Of a stretch of 64,000 nucleotides of DNA, positions 21,411 to 34,681 are shown piece after piece. How positions within the stretch are numbered: position 1 is the stretch's first letter; each line of letters opens with the position of its first letter. The stretch comes from Hyalella azteca. Taxonomy: Eukaryota > Arthropoda > Malacostraca > Amphipoda > Hyalellidae. The stretch spans positions 372,001 to 436,000 of the forward strand of contig NW_025947446.1 of assembly GCF_000764305.2 (NCBI RefSeq), read 5' to 3'. Position numbers and translations under genes: made by a program. The notes under the pieces were generated by a model. That model was not told the origin of the DNA and ran no database searches. It was given only the letters and a program-made list of their open reading frames with translations.

Positions 21411-21922
21411 GGGTAAACGCGGTATATTCCGACACATTAAGGACGCATCGAGAAATAAAAAACTATAAAAAAACCGTATGCGTTATGTAAGTTCTGTTGC
21501 CTTCATGTGACTCTCAAAACACTTCACTACGCGTCAGCAACAATGAAACGTCACAAAAATGTTGCCATATTTATTAAAAAGCCTTTAGAATGGAAACCTA
21601 CCAAATCCCTATATTCCGTCACTGTGTGTGGCAATATTCGACACATGGTGAGTCGTATTGCGTCAGCGCTTCAAATTTAACTGATACGTAATGCCGACAT
21701 CAACGTATTCGAATTCCGTTCGCTGTGTGAGCTGTATTGGGATACAACACGGCTTTGAATTAGAACACTAACAAATATTGAAAAGTATTTCGACACGCAA
21801 ATGTATGACGTCATCATTTCAACCATCAATGAACGCATGGAACTAAAACAAAGCTTAATATAAAGGAAAAACTAGAGAAGTGACGGAATTACCTACGATG
21901 TCGGAATATACCGCGTTTACCC
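21411..21922. mobile_element. MITE with perfect 24-bp terminal inverted repeats
   Basis: GGGTAAACGCGGTATATTCC and four further bases (21411-21434) are the exact reverse complement of 21899-21922. The 512-bp element has no coding capacity. The flanks show no unambiguous target duplication, so the superfamily is not assignable. Confidence 0.8.
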
Positions 21923-22778
21923 TAATTCATCATAATTGTAGGTAGGCTATGGCTATCTAACTGTGAATATCAGAACTGATATTTAGTGTTCTACTGTAAC
22001 AGTCTAACTAACAGAAGATATGGTTTTTATTTGGCTACAGATTAAGCCAGATGGTAACATTACATTGTATTTAGTCAGTTAGTTTTATGACTCTTATGTT
22101 AATGGTATTCCTTTTTTATGACTAGACTGACTAATCAAAACATTTTCTGGAAATTTTTGTTCAATAATTTTGTTGTGGGAAGCTTATTTCAGTGATGCTG
22201 CAAGGAAGTAGGATTTCCCCTACTAGGGGAGTAGGGGTCCTGCATACCCCCCTCTCCAGTGAGATGCAATATAATGTGAAATTAAAGTATAAAATTAAAG
22301 CAAAGTATGTATCAATTTCAGTGTTGACATCTTAGTAGACGCTTGCTCACTATTTGATATGCATCACTAACTTAATCATGTAAAGTTAAAGTAACTCATA
22401 TTTTTTATGGATTAGTGCACTCCTTAGGTTTATCATGTTAATTTTTTTTTAAACTGGTTAAAGCAGGCAAACTTGAAAATGCCATTATTTGAGGTTATAG
22501 ACCCCTGTGCCTCGGTTTTGCCCTTGTTCTTTTCTTCTCTGTTCACTGTATATACCTGGTTCTTCTTGTTGTATTGTTCAATAAATTGTTAAATAAACAC
22601 AAGGAAAATTCTAATGAAAAGGTGGTTTGGGATGGTTGTAGGGGAGGTGGAGACCATCACCAATTCCTTGTTTTCTTGACACCCTTGCAGCAAACACCCT
22701 CAGGCCCAAAACGTGGCTGGTAGAAGGATAAAAATAGTCCTACAACAATTTCAATAAGAAAGAAAGGACAGCCTGAAG
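21923..22778. other. Intergenic stretch before the retroelement fragment
   Basis: AT-rich. The last 150 bp (purine-rich, leading without a stop-free frame into 22779) may belong to the same decayed retroelement. Nothing else is recognisable. Confidence 0.35.
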
Positions 22779-23156
22779 TTGTACAGGATAAAAGAGGTGC
22801 CAAGGTATGAGTACATATATGATAGAAGTAGAGGTAGAGATCTAATGTACTGTGTGAGAGCAAATGCTTTGAGTGTGAATGCTGGGACGTACTGGTGGAA
22901 TGAGAGAAGAGAGGATATTTGTTTCATGTGTGACAGAGGTGAGAGGGAAACTGTGGAGCACCTGATGATGGAGTGTGATGCATATGAGCGGGAGAGTCTG
23001 GAAATGATGAGAGTGATACTGGATGAAAGAGGTGAGGGTGACGGAGTGGTATATGAGAGAACACGAGACGAATGGATGGCAATGATAGTGGGCTTGTCAA
23101 CTGGGGTGACAGCCGCTATGACTGAGAGTGGAAAGCGTTTTCTGGAGAGTGCATGA
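22779..23156 (+). pseudogene. Non-LTR retrotransposon C-terminal zinc-binding fragment
   Basis: A 125-codon frame contains ICFMCDRGERETVEHLMMEC, a C-x2-C-x(n)-H-x4-C arrangement. This is typical of the zinc-binding region after the reverse transcriptase or RNase H domain in many non-LTR elements. No polymerase domain precedes it, so this is a 5'-truncated remnant. Its composition (A/G-rich sense strand) differs from its surroundings. A domesticated gene is possible but not indicated. Confidence 0.55.
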
Positions 23157-23753
23157 AGAGTGAGGGAAAGGAGGAGGCTGGCAAGAGTGGAGGCCGGGGG
23201 ACAGTAGAGAGCAGCAGTATAATAAAGATAGAATAACCAAACCATAATAATTCAATATAACACAGATAGTCACTTAGGGCGTTAGAGGCCACATAACTAA
23301 TGTAAATGTAAAGTTACATAGGGCAAAAACTGAGATATAGCAATAATAAACCATATGAATTTCCTCATGATTCCCTTTCACCTAGCTCTCATCTTACCCC
23401 TAGCACGAACCCTCACGCCCTCCTTGCTGTTTATAGTTTCCCTTTCTTCCTCCTTTCTACTAACAAATGAAAATGTGATGCGTGGCTGATGGCCGTTGCA
23501 AAGGCCTGACTCTGAAATGTCATTCTTCCCTTCAGAGTCACCATGCCCCAAATCCAAATCCAATTTATTTAGCTAATGATCATTTATCAAATATCAATAT
23601 GGCCTATTATTTATAATTTCTTGAATAATTTCAAGGTATTAGTGTTTTAGTTTGTGTATATATTAATTTTAGTTGAGTAGATATTTCTAAAATATTCAAA
23701 TTTCATCTCCCTAAAGAAAAAATTGAATTATTCAAATCACACAAGAAAATATA

Positions 23754-26700
23754 ATGGTAAGTGACTAAGTGTACCAACAGAAAATACTAAAACAGACTGG
23801 TATAACTATAACTTATATGTAAATATAGAAACAAATTATTTAATTGCTATGCAGCCCCTTTGAATTTACAGCTATTATTCATAATTTATAAGAATTTACT
23901 TAATGGTCAAGAACAAAAGTGTGTATGACTTTGCCAAATCTCAGATCACCTACCTGATTTAATTTTTACTTATCAAGTTTTTTAATATTTTTTACTAAGT
24001 TTCACTTATTTAAACTGAAATAAATGCATGTAATCATATTTATTCTCAGAATCCTTCTAACTATTCTAGTGTACAGTACAGCTCTAACATTAAGTTATTG
24101 CATAGCAATTTGTGACCAAGATTTCACAAAATGTGTAAAATTTTTATTCTTTATATGCTATCAGCAATATTTGTCAGCATCTTGGCAGATAGATTTTTCA
24201 CTAAAACATATTATATATATAGTTTTATTTGATTATAAAGTGTTATGCTTTGCTGTGCTACTGTGCATAGGTATATGAATATAGCGGAAGCTATTACGAT
24301 AGTTCTGCTTGCAGAGTGTCACACTCCACACGGATGTTGGAGACCTGAAGATAGAGCTGTTCATTGATCCCTGTCCAAAGGCCTGCCACAATTTCCTAGC
24401 CTTATGTGCCTCTGGCTATTATGATGGCTGCTTATTCCACAGGAACATCAAGGTTAGACATTTCTATCCCTAAGCAGAATATGAGTATCATTATATCAAC
24501 TTAGTGAATATTTATCCAATGTTGAAATTTTTTTTGTGTTAAATTTTGCTAGAACTTTAGCTAATTCTGAGAATATCTCTGATGCTTCGTTGAGTATTTT
24601 GTTTACCATTCTATGGGTTGACTTTACTTGAAGTGTAATAATTGTCAGAGTATTAGAGGAGTTTAATATCACAGTGGTAGTTGCTTGTCACTCATTGATT
24701 ACTTCTTTTCACAGTTGATATAAGTTAGAAAATATCTAATTTGAGAAAGTTTTGATGTTAAATCATGGCTGTTGACACTTGGTTACACGAGATATGATTC
24801 AGGAATCAAGATGGTAAAAAATGAAAGTTTAAACTTTCATTAAATATTAAAACAATTTTACAGGCATCATTGATAGAAGCTGAATGATTTGTCTGTAGGT
24901 GTTTTGACTGAATTGCGTCATTTAATTGATATACCTACCTAGTGAAAAATAGATCATTTAAATTTTGGACATTGCATATTCAATATATTTGATGCCAATC
25001 ATCAGCTAGAAATTTGAATGCTGATCCTGAATAAAATGTTCAAGAATAACTTTTTGATTTATATTATTGGGATTGATGTCTTGATTGGCAAGGTACTGTG
25101 GTTTTGTAACGTCAGAGGCTTTCTTTGTTAAAGTATTCTTATGACCAGTCATAAGACTGTGCAAAAAATAGTACCTATAAAGACAGGGTTGCCATGAACC
25201 ATTACTTACGTATAAATTTGTGCATGAGAAAAATGCACTTTTTAATATGATCCAAATTAGGTATTTGAGGAGACCATGAGCGTCCAAGTAGATTCTGTGT
25301 TAAAAATACATAAAATTTTACTATTTTCCTCATAAAACAAATAATGCTTAATATTTCTTCACAATCAGAGGTGTCCAATAAAATTTTTCATCAATATTAC
25401 TTGTGATCCAGAATATTCGATCCGAAGTGCGATCACGCTAAGTGTTACGATTGCCTTACCGCGAACATATGCATTCTATACATCCTCTGAAATAATGACA
25501 GCGGTGTTGGCCCAAGTGGTCGAACTGCGTTATCCCCGTGACACTGCAAGTCTCGCAGTCGTCTCGTCCCGCTTCTTAATGTACCCCACGACTGCAGGGT
25601 GTGTCCAGTTATTGGCGGTCAGGGTTCGTAACGTTGGTGCCGTATTTGCCATTGGATGACGTTGTTTCTAGCTTGGGCCCGTGTCATTGCTGCCGAGGGC
25701 TGTGACCGTACTCATGGACAACAGTTTTTGCACAGTGCTCGTTTTTTGAATGACTTGATAGTCGATTCCATAACTGCCTTATGTTTGCTGTTTCTCGAGT
25801 TCACGGCTTTCTTGTAAATTTTCGCCATCTTTGATAGATATTATGGGAGTCCCTGAGAAAAATGAATTACTGAGTTGTAAGTATCAGTTTCTTGCGTCCG
25901 TTACTTGGCCCTGACATCAGCTCCGTCTGCAAACCTGCAAACTGTGTTTGTGCTACAGAGCCTTCAGTAGAATTTAATTGCCTTTAAGCCCAACGACGCC
26001 GCACACTCAAGCCAGCATAGAAGACACCTCGCCCTTTGCAACAGCTTGAAATACGCTTCCCTTAAATGGCCGCTATAAAAACTTGCTCTCACAGTATGTC
26101 GTTGATCCCAATCATACATTGTTTACCATCTCAACAAACACTAGCGCTCATACATACTATCAATTAAGTTTATAAATTTTTTTATATGGATACCCTCGTA
26201 CAAGGAACGATCCTCTACATTTATTGCGTTGTTGGCATCTCGATCTTCATTTTGGCCGCCAACTCTAATGAAGATGAATGGGTGTCACAATACGTTTCCT
26301 TCCAGGCTCTTCGCGTGCTGAACCGTGTTCACTTTGCGTGAATACGATTTATCTTCTCACGAATTGAGCGCGAAAAGGGTGGAAAAAGCCTAGGATGAAT
26401 TTTCTTGTCAATGTTTGTACGAGTAATAGAGTCGTATTTATGTTGTGCCAAATCTAAATTTTTATTACGTACCTGTTGACACAATTAATATTCGACGGCA
26501 ATCAGTGCATGAGGACATGTTTGGACAGTCATTTTAATGGCAGGAGACCAGGACTGATAGGTGTGTCGTAGCCTCATGAAAGCCCCATACCAAAGTGTTT
26601 ACTGCACACAAGATATTTTAGATGGGTTATGTCGGTTCCCACGTCACGCTGAATTAGCAAAGTACGTCTTCTTCTATTTATGTGAGGTGTGGGAGAAACT

Positions 26701-29278
26701 TAGATACGCCATTCCAGCTTGGAGTCAAGAGAAATGAGGCATGCATTTCTAATAAAAATGTCGCGCGTTGTTTACCTTGACGATGAATTTGAGAGAATCG
26801 CAAGTGCATGGAAAAATAATGAGATTCCGGTTTCGCGGGCGTGCGTCTATAAAAGAGCGTAATTATGTGTTAGAGTAATAGGTAATCGTGGGCTTTTTTA
26901 CAACCATCAAGAATGTAAGAAAATGCACTGATCGAGGCATCATCTGGCGAGAAGTGTTGTACAGGATTTAACAAATAGGTCCTTATATGCTCAGGCCTAT
27001 TTAATATTATTTTTCGCTCCAAACAATATAATTATGTTAGGGATTGATATAATTGAGTTGTGGTGGTGATGTGTGACCGTATTCCAGGGCTTCATGGTCC
27101 AGACCGGGGACCCAACCGGCACCGGCAAAGGAGGCTCTTCTATTTGGGGCAGCAAGTTTGAAGACGAAGTCCGAGACGACCTCAAACACAACTCCAGAGG
27201 CATTGTGAGCTCCTTACTATGACTACATTATAAGCTCTGCTTTAAATTCCACATTTGACCGTTTCTCTACGAATGCAGTAGCCATCGGTAATGGTTTGCG
27301 AGTTTCATGGCCTGTTAATTAGCGTTACAGTCTGAGGGTTAAACTTTTAACGTACTTCTGAAAAGGTTTTCAGAAGCTAGAAAACAAGTGTATGTGTTAC
27401 CGAAATACATATTTTTGTATTAATTTATGAGATTTTCCAGATATCAATTCGTTTGAATATACAAATAGATTATAATTTTAAAGTAATTATGAACAACGTG
27501 CGGTAGTATTAATCAATTATCTAATATTTCCTCACTTGGTTGTTGCAAAAGTAAGACTCGTTTCAACGCTCCTCCCGCACATTGTTTACGTGTATTGCAA
27601 TAGTTGTAATATTCCCGAAGCTATTCATATGTATTCATAGCTTGAAATTGACTTGACCGAGTGTTGTGCAGGTAAGCATGGCCAGCAACGGTCCTGACAC
27701 CAACGGATCGCAGTTCTTCATCACGTACAGCATGCAGCCTCATCTCGACCTCAAGTACACTGTCTTCGGCAAGTCAGTTGTAAAAATTGATATGTTTCTG
27801 AATTATTTATTCTTAAGTACCATTAATAATGACTTGGATGCCTTAGATCTCATGACTTTTAGTCAACACTGGACCCACTTCTCTTCTTCTCCGTGTGATG
27901 TGACCCGAATCAGTTTGTCTTTCTGTCTTATGGTTTTTATCAAGTTCTCTTATATTTATCAGCTATATCTCTCTAAGTTCAAAATATATCGTAGTATGAA
28001 AGTAGAATTTCAATGCAGAGAACGTTATTCATGGTGTTGCAGCTGAGTCCAGACCATTGAAGGACAAATCTGACAATCGAAAGTTCCATTAAGAAACGTA
28101 TTTCTTTTCTCTCCTAATAGCATTGATTATGAACATCTATTATAACTTCAGTCAACTTTTTCCATTATTTCTCCTAATAAATTAACTCTTAACTTCGAGA
28201 TCGTAAGCCCCAAACTCTGATTCTTCATAGAAGAAGAATTATAAATCTGTGATTATTTGCCATGGACCGAGAACAACTTGCAGATTATCGCAGGCTGCTT
28301 AACATCATTGAAGGTTGCTTCCCGTTACTTCGAGTAGCTTTTTCGCCATTTTGTGTTGATATTACTCAGTGGGAATGATTTTATGCAGTGAGCCATGAAC
28401 AACACTAGGAACACCGTAGCTTGGAACTGTGATGACATGAATAGGTCGAGAGAATAATTGATGCATGACAAGCAGTCAATTCATAACTTCTTAGAGATAT
28501 GCGCATTCAAAGATCCGAATTCTCATTCGGAATATTCTTCCAACCGCCAGAGAACAACATTCAGGATAGCATAAAAAACTTGAGGTCGCTAACTGCGGGC
28601 CATCCAGATGCTTTTTGCCGCATGGAAGTTCAGTTTTCTGCTTTCGAGGTTGATGCATTGTCTGCTGTGGAACTTTTATCATGATTTCTGAAATTAGTGA
28701 TACTTGTAAAATAAAGATAGTTACTTGTGAAGACGTTGCGTAATTGTGCCGCAGAACGTGGACGTAAATTTGTATGTGCAAAAATGCATGGCAGTTGGAG
28801 GGGCGCTCGCGCTGGTCGGAGCGATCCACGGGCGTCTCTGCTGTATTTCTTTGTTTTAAATCTGATCGAGAAAATCATGGGTGACAGGATTTCAATTTGT
28901 GTTTCTTCTCCATTTTGCTGTTTAATTTTCGATCTTATTTTTGTATACACTTGAGATTAGCCCCCCCCCCCCGGTCGAATCCTCTAATGCTCGCACTTAC
29001 TGGGCTGTAACTATCAACTTGAGCTAATTCCAATTGACGATTTAACCATTATACAGAATTCTAATTATAAATTTCTATCATCTGTAAATAATTTGAAAAA
29101 TGTTAAAAACATGAGCGTAGATTCAAGTATTGTTTGTTGCAGAGTCATAGACGGCTTCGATACTCTGGATGAACTCGAGAAGCTGCCTGTGGATGCTAAG
29201 ACCTACCGCCCTACGCGCCCCACCCGCCTCAACTCCGTCACCATCCACGCCAACCCCATCGCCGACAAGTCCGGATGA
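23754..29278 (+). CDS. PPIL3: Peptidyl-prolyl cis-trans isomerase-like 3 (cyclophilin), 5 coding exons, complete
   Basis: Exons: 23754-23756, 24315-24452, 27088-27204, 27672-27772, 29143-29278 (stop TGA at 29276). This gives 164 residues; human PPIL3 has 161. The protein is a single cyclophilin domain with the PPIL3 hallmarks [38 protein letters not shown] and [11 protein letters not shown]. Catalytic Arg44 and pocket residues Phe49, Met50, Gln52 and Phe102 are present. The position of the cyclosporin-contacting Trp of cyclophilin A is His110, as in other PPIL3 proteins. The family catalyses prolyl isomerisation and associates with spliceosomes in the nucleus. The last junction splits a lysine codon (AA|A). 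The initiator exon is ATG alone followed by GTAAGT, inferred because exon 2 begins in phase 0 at Ser2. The C-terminus is slightly longer than in vertebrates. Confidence 0.93.
24453..27087. other. PPIL3 intron 2
   Basis: A 2.6-kb intron with no recognisable nested gene. A moderately GC-richer stretch at about 25430-26150 has no coding frame I can support. Confidence 0.6.
27773..29142. other. PPIL3 intron 4
   Basis: Contains a poly-C tract of about a dozen bases near 28963. No coding or RNA feature supported; the frames around 28500-28950 on both strands overlap each other and lack family resemblance. Confidence 0.5.
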
Positions 29279-30605
29279 GTCCTTTTTATCCGATAAATCG
29301 GGCAGAGCCTCTTGTCTTCGATAAATTGGGCCTCCTTTCACCCACGCACAACCCCGTCGCCGACAAGTCAGGTCTCGCCTTCCTTCCTTCCATGGAGGAG
29401 AGACCGCGATCGTCGCTTCGCCGAGAATCCTTGTTGCAAAGCAGCTTTATGTTCTCATCTATATTATTTAATAATGAGATATTTGCATAAAACACTTCAT
29501 GATGGAATTAGACAAAGGATTATAATAATATTTTGAAGAATTATTTTATCAAGCATAACTTTTTTTCGTCAGATATTGTTTGATAACATTACACAGTCAC
29601 CTGGGGAATTGGTAGAAAAGCATTCATTTTCTCGAGGTCATTCAACACGGCTTACTCATGGATCTCAATAGCTTTAAGATTATTTCTACCCAATTTTTAC
29701 ATTCGAATAAACTATTACCAAGAAGCGTTTCATTATATAACTTTTTTTCCTTAACTGCCTTTAGATGTTGTTGGCATTGCAGACATGTGCGAGTTCCATG
29801 AATATTCGTTCCAAAGGCCAGAAATAACCGTTCCTATCATTTCTATTTAAGAAATGACTGTTCCTAAGAAGTTCTCTTGCTTTCGACTGAAGTAAACCGA
29901 GGCAAAAGTGCAGGAGCCCTCGGCTATCGAAAAAAACTCCTTCAGAGTGCTGGAGCTACAAACAAGCTCCAGAAATTTTCAGAGCAATCTGATGAACTTT
30001 TTCCAAGACTGTTATCCAAAAATGTTATCAGAATTTTGACTGAGGAACTACTGAGGATTGTCTCAGGAAATATGTAAAGATTGTCTATCATTGCCTATGG
30101 AGGCCGGGAATATCTAATCAATTTTTTTATACCTATGTAATTTTTAGTTTTAAGTGTTTACTGCTCCACACTCCATTTTGCCTTCGTCTTGGTTTGTGTT
30201 GACTAAGTCACAGTTTAATGCGCTCTAATTTGTTTTCTACCGGACCTGAACGCCCGGAACAAGCATGAGCTTTTCTATAAATGCAGGAAATGGCATGTGG
30301 CAACATCACACTGCATACTCATCATTTGCGTGAGTCCACTGTAAAAAAAATTCGCTCATGCAATCTGGTGGAAGACTGATCACCTGCTTCCATATAGCTC
30401 ACAGTGATGACAAGCGACACGGAAAGTTATATTATCTCCGGGCGTTGGTAGAATGACAAAGTCGTCAAACGGGGTCGCGGCCAATACACAGAATCTTGAC
30501 AGGATAATTAAAATAATATTTGCTATACACTCTAATAATGTCAATGCTGCACAAACTTGAAATTTTATATCTATGAAATCGAAAGTAACGTACGACTTCG
30601 ACGAG
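29279..30605. other. PPIL3 3' UTR and downstream flank
   Basis: A short tandem echo of the exon end (CCGACAAGTC recurs near 29361) follows the stop. AATAAA at 29706-29711 is a possible polyadenylation signal. Nothing else is recognised up to the hAT element. Confidence 0.4.
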
Positions 30606-31915
30606 TGGGTTGACAGACGTGGGCAGTAGCGCGCTACATGTAGCGGCCGCTACATTTTCGGTAGCGGTAGCGGCTCTACATTTAAGGCAATGTAGCGGTA
30701 GCGGTAGCGCCCGCTACATATTTAAGTAGCGATACGAGGTTTTTGCCGCTACAGCGCTACCGCTACATTTATAGATAAAGCCTTTAGATTTTCCTTAAGG
30801 GGACCGGCTACCCTCCAACAAAACTTTTTTGTTTACAGACGGATCGTTTTGAAACTTGGTACACATATGTAAAATAGAAATCTAAGACCTTTTTGTTCAT
30901 GTAAATTTAAAAAAATGAAAGAAAACGTGGAATTAATAGAAAACGGCAAATAAGGGGTACTCTAAAAAAGTTTATAACTTTTGCAAATCTTATGCTACAA
31001 TGGCGAGGCACATATCATTCGATTTGTAACAACAATATCTAGCGACCGTAGAGCCCCGATTTTTGATTTTCCTCATCTTTTTTTTCGCGTTCTTCCCATT
31101 TTTTCACATTTTTACTCCCCCACCTTCCTCCCCCTCCCATATATAAGTCAAACCATGCTCATATTAAAAAAAAAGCTTCTAGAGTCGCTAGGTATTGTTT
31201 TTACAAATCGAATGGTATGTCTCTCATTGCCGTAGCTTGAAAACTGTTGGAGTTATAATTTTTTTAAGATGGCGTTTTTGGATTTTTAAATTGTTCAGGG
31301 GAGCCAAATGAAGTAAAATTCAATGAAAACAGAAGAATATGCCCAAAAAGCCTTGATATTGCAGCCCAAGCTTTCCCATTGCCAATTATTTGCATTCAAG
31401 GTACCAGCACGCGTCTTTAGACTTATTTATGTTCAATTCAACGTGAATAATAGGCTATAAATGGGACTTTTTATATATAAATATATATATAAAATAGTCA
31501 TTTTACATAACTTTACAACTGCATTACGCAAAAACTATTGCATGAACATCCATGGTAGGAGCTTTGTTAAACGCGTCTTGTTTGTAGCTTTCAAACGAGT
31601 GCAAACACTTTGCAATTAATCTAAATAATGACATATAAATACCATTTATTTGTAATTAATTATATAAAATGATCATTTTATAAAAGTTTAAGACTGCATT
31701 ACACAAAAAAGTATTGCATGTACATCTATGGTAGTTGCTTTGTTGAACGCGTCTCGTTTGTAGCTTTCAAACGAGTGCAAACACTTTGTAATTAACGAGA
31801 GTAATGATCTATATAGGTGTAGCGGTAGCGGTAGCGCCCGCTACATTTAGAGCATGTAGCGGTAGCGGTAGCGCCGCTACATTTCCAAGTAGCGCTGCCC
31901 AGCTCTGTGGGCTGA
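30606..31915. mobile_element. Non-autonomous hAT transposon with target duplication
   Basis: The element proper is 30614-31907 (1,294 bp). The left end starts CAGACGTGGGCAG and the right end, read inward, starts CAGAGCTGGGCAGCGCTAC, matching the hAT-type consensus. The 8-bp flanks TGGGTTGA (30606-30613) and TGGGCTGA (31908-31915) agree at 7 of 8 positions, the duplication length expected for hAT. Both ends carry arrays of GTAGCG/CGCTAC motifs. No transposase frame is present. An internal segment of about 120 bp is duplicated (about 31497-31619 and 31676-31796). Confidence 0.85.
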
Positions 31916-32335
31916 ACAGCAGACCTTATAGATGTTACATTGAACGAGCTGCGGAGGCAGTGCGCTCGGGATCTCCGACGTGACGTTTGTGGCGTCCTTT
32001 TACCTTGGGGATCCAAAAACGGGCGATGTTGTGCTGCCTTCAGGAATGATCCAAGTGTCCCTAGTGGATGCGAGGTGAACTTTGCGGACCCATTGATGTT
32101 GCCCTTGGTAGAACTACTCGATTGTGCTGTGCAAGAATCTATTGTAAATTTTAAGCCTGCAAAGGAATTTTGTCCAATCAATCATCGACTCTTCCTTTGT
32201 GACCACTGCTGGGGAAAAGTTGAGACAATTAGGAATCCTGATCGTTTAAATGAAAAATTTTGCGGAAAAGGCGAATGAACTTTATAATGATATAACATAA
32301 CATAACATATTGAACTCGGCGCTGCATGTGTAGGC
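31916..32335 (+). other. Region with an unassigned 112-codon open frame
   Basis: A frame at 31940-32278 is more GC-rich than its surroundings and cysteine-rich (NHRLFLCDHCWGKVETIRNP). I recognise no family, and there is no splice or repeat context that decides whether it is coding. Confidence 0.3.
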
Positions 32336-32475
32336 CTGATGTGGCCTGTCGCAGATTCTTTTCCTTTTCGTGCCTTGTTCACAGAAGATCTAATATCGTT
32401 TCATTTGACCGGATCTTTTCATGACTGACGATAGTTTCAAGTAGCTACTAGACTTCCACCGGGTTCGATATTCCT
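32336..32475 (-). mobile_element. Degenerate CR1-like 3' UTR copy
   Basis: The order of segments GGCCTGTCGCAGATTCTT, TTTTCGTGCC, TTCACAGAAGATC, TCTTTTCATGACTGACGAT and GTAGCTACTAGACTT follows 48448-48560 with many substitutions and small gaps. It is an old copy of the same family. Confidence 0.6.
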
Positions 32476-34681
32476 CGTACCGTGGAAATACAGGCAGTGC
32501 ACATCAGTGGGAGGGATAAAAAACATCTTCAAGTATCTTTAGACTACAAAGAGGTAAAGATCAGAACTTTGATGGCCGTAAAGAGGAAAACAACCTGCTA
32601 ACCCATTCGTGGAAGAATGCCTGAAAAAAAGGTGCTGCTGATCTACATGGGCTTAGAACACATAAGAGATGAAATGTGTCTATAGAGAGAGCATATGACC
32701 GGCATGCTCAATTGGTCATGTTTTGTAACGATTGGTTTCGAGATCTGCGGTAAGTGAAGCACCATCAAGCACTTGGTTTCTCCCAAATAGTCAAGTTTAA
32801 GGATAATGGCAGGACCTCATTAATTAACTGTGAGTCTGAGTCGGTTGAATTCGATGCGTCATTGTCGGTCAAAAGGCTGATGCTTGTTGTCAGTAATAAT
32901 TTTTCCCGATTGATGAATTATGTTGTACAGGGGTTTGTAGCAAAGATAATTTTGTCGCTGATATTTTTAAGGTTTTTGTGCAGTGTGAAGTGTACGATTG
33001 TGATACTTATTTCTACCTTGAGTCAACGATTTTGTCCAAAAATTGACATTTTTTTACCTGTTCGTATTAACATTTGCAGCAAGCGAAAAATCGTTGCCTA
33101 CTGTGATAGTTCTAAGCAGTTCCAAGCGCTGTTGATTTCAAATAAACACAGTAATGGAAACGTGTTTTAGTCCAAACTCGAATCAAATGTTTAATATATC
33201 TGGTCTTCCCTAATTTAGCATTTCTATTACAACACTTCTCTTTAACTTCACTTCTTGTCTGTTTGTTTGTCTGTCTGCTACAAATCTTAAAATCAATATT
33301 TAACACACTTCTACCTGTCCAACTGATCTAAAATTTTACACTTTCACACTTGCATTAAGTTGAAGACAATGCATGCATGACTCAATTAACAGAATATATA
33401 ATTTTAAAATAAAGAATTTTTTAAAAATTAAAAAGCTGATCATTGGTCACTTCTTTACACCGTCGGAGATGAGCTGCAGTTGCCACGATATTTCGTTGTG
33501 CGGTTCGATATTTCGTTGTGCGGTTCCACGATATTTTGTGCGGACAGAAAAGAAGGTGGCATCAATGAGGATGTGGCTTATGAGAGGAGGGCTAATGTCT
33601 AATGCTGGTAGCATGGGAAACGACTAATACTGGTGACGCGAGAAAATGTTTAGTACCATTGACGTGCGAGAATGTTTAGTAGTATTGTTTTGGAAGAATG
33701 CTTAGTAATGGCGACGTGGGAGAACGACATGACATGTATTGAGGATATGAGAGAGTATCGCGTAGTGTTGAACTGGTACATTAGTAACCTTACACGTATA
33801 ATGCAGTTGATTATGAAGCAAATAGATGGAAGAAATATGCTAAAGAAAATTAAAGCTACCACAAATATCGCAGGTGTAAATTCTTGTCGAGTTAGAGAAG
33901 TATACGGTGCTTTGTTCGTTTCATCGCCAAGTATATAATCGTGCAGTGGCTTGCTTTTTCTTTTATTTACTCCCTACTCTATTTTGTATCATTGATGCCC
34001 TTTACCAATCTTATCTTCACTCACTCCCTATATGGGGGGTGGCAGGACGTTCTTAACCGTTCCTCAGGCTCGGCCGCGCCCTCCGTGGAAGTCATCAGAT
34101 GTCTTATTCGCGCGCCTCACGACATCCCCAAGGCCGCCAGAGGATTGTCCAGGTTTTAAAAAGAAGCTTATTATACAATATACATGTCCTCTGAGCGTAG
34201 GCTGTCCGTTATCCGCTAATGCAGCTAGCTTCTGCTGATTGCAGTCCGAGTGAAATTTAGTTTTTCAGTCCTAATTTCCGTTCAGTACCCGACCATTATA
34301 ACGCCAGTCGGGGCGATCTTTTTACGTAGGCTTCTTTAATAGTGAACCTAATAATACCGCGTGATGTGCTGAAATGCAGGTGTCTCATCGTGCGGCTTGG
34401 ACGCCGCCCGACGGAAGCAGTTAAGTCAAGTTGATCGAATGTTCATATTTGTAAGCAACGGACGCGTGGTATAAGTTTCTAGCTACAAGTATGAAGAACT
34501 GCTGGTAAAATGTGCTGATTAAATTGATTACGCTACAGATGAGCGTTTTCTACTAAAAATTTCCGCGAGAAAACGTCTTATAGGCAGTAACTGTTTGGCC
34601 AAATCTAGCACGGAGTGTTTTGAAAAAGAGTTCGATTCGGCAGTCAGGCTGTCGTTGGCTGTTGCGAGGGTTGTGTGAAAT
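32476..34681. other. Intergenic stretch
   Basis: No gene recognised. A 138-codon frame at 32754-33170 has no family resemblance. A 20-bp unit (CGATATTTCGTTGTGCGGTT) is repeated about two and a half times at 33484-33542. Confidence 0.4.

Noticed and set aside
25505..25640. A-box-like TGGCCCAAGTGG and GGGTTCG, suggesting a tRNA or SINE head
   Set aside because: The spacing of over 100 bp is far too long, no cloverleaf forms and no tail is present.
28491..28954. Overlapping frames of up to 112 codons on both strands in PPIL3 intron 4
   Set aside because: They overlap each other in antisense, lack family resemblance and lie within a spliced-out region.
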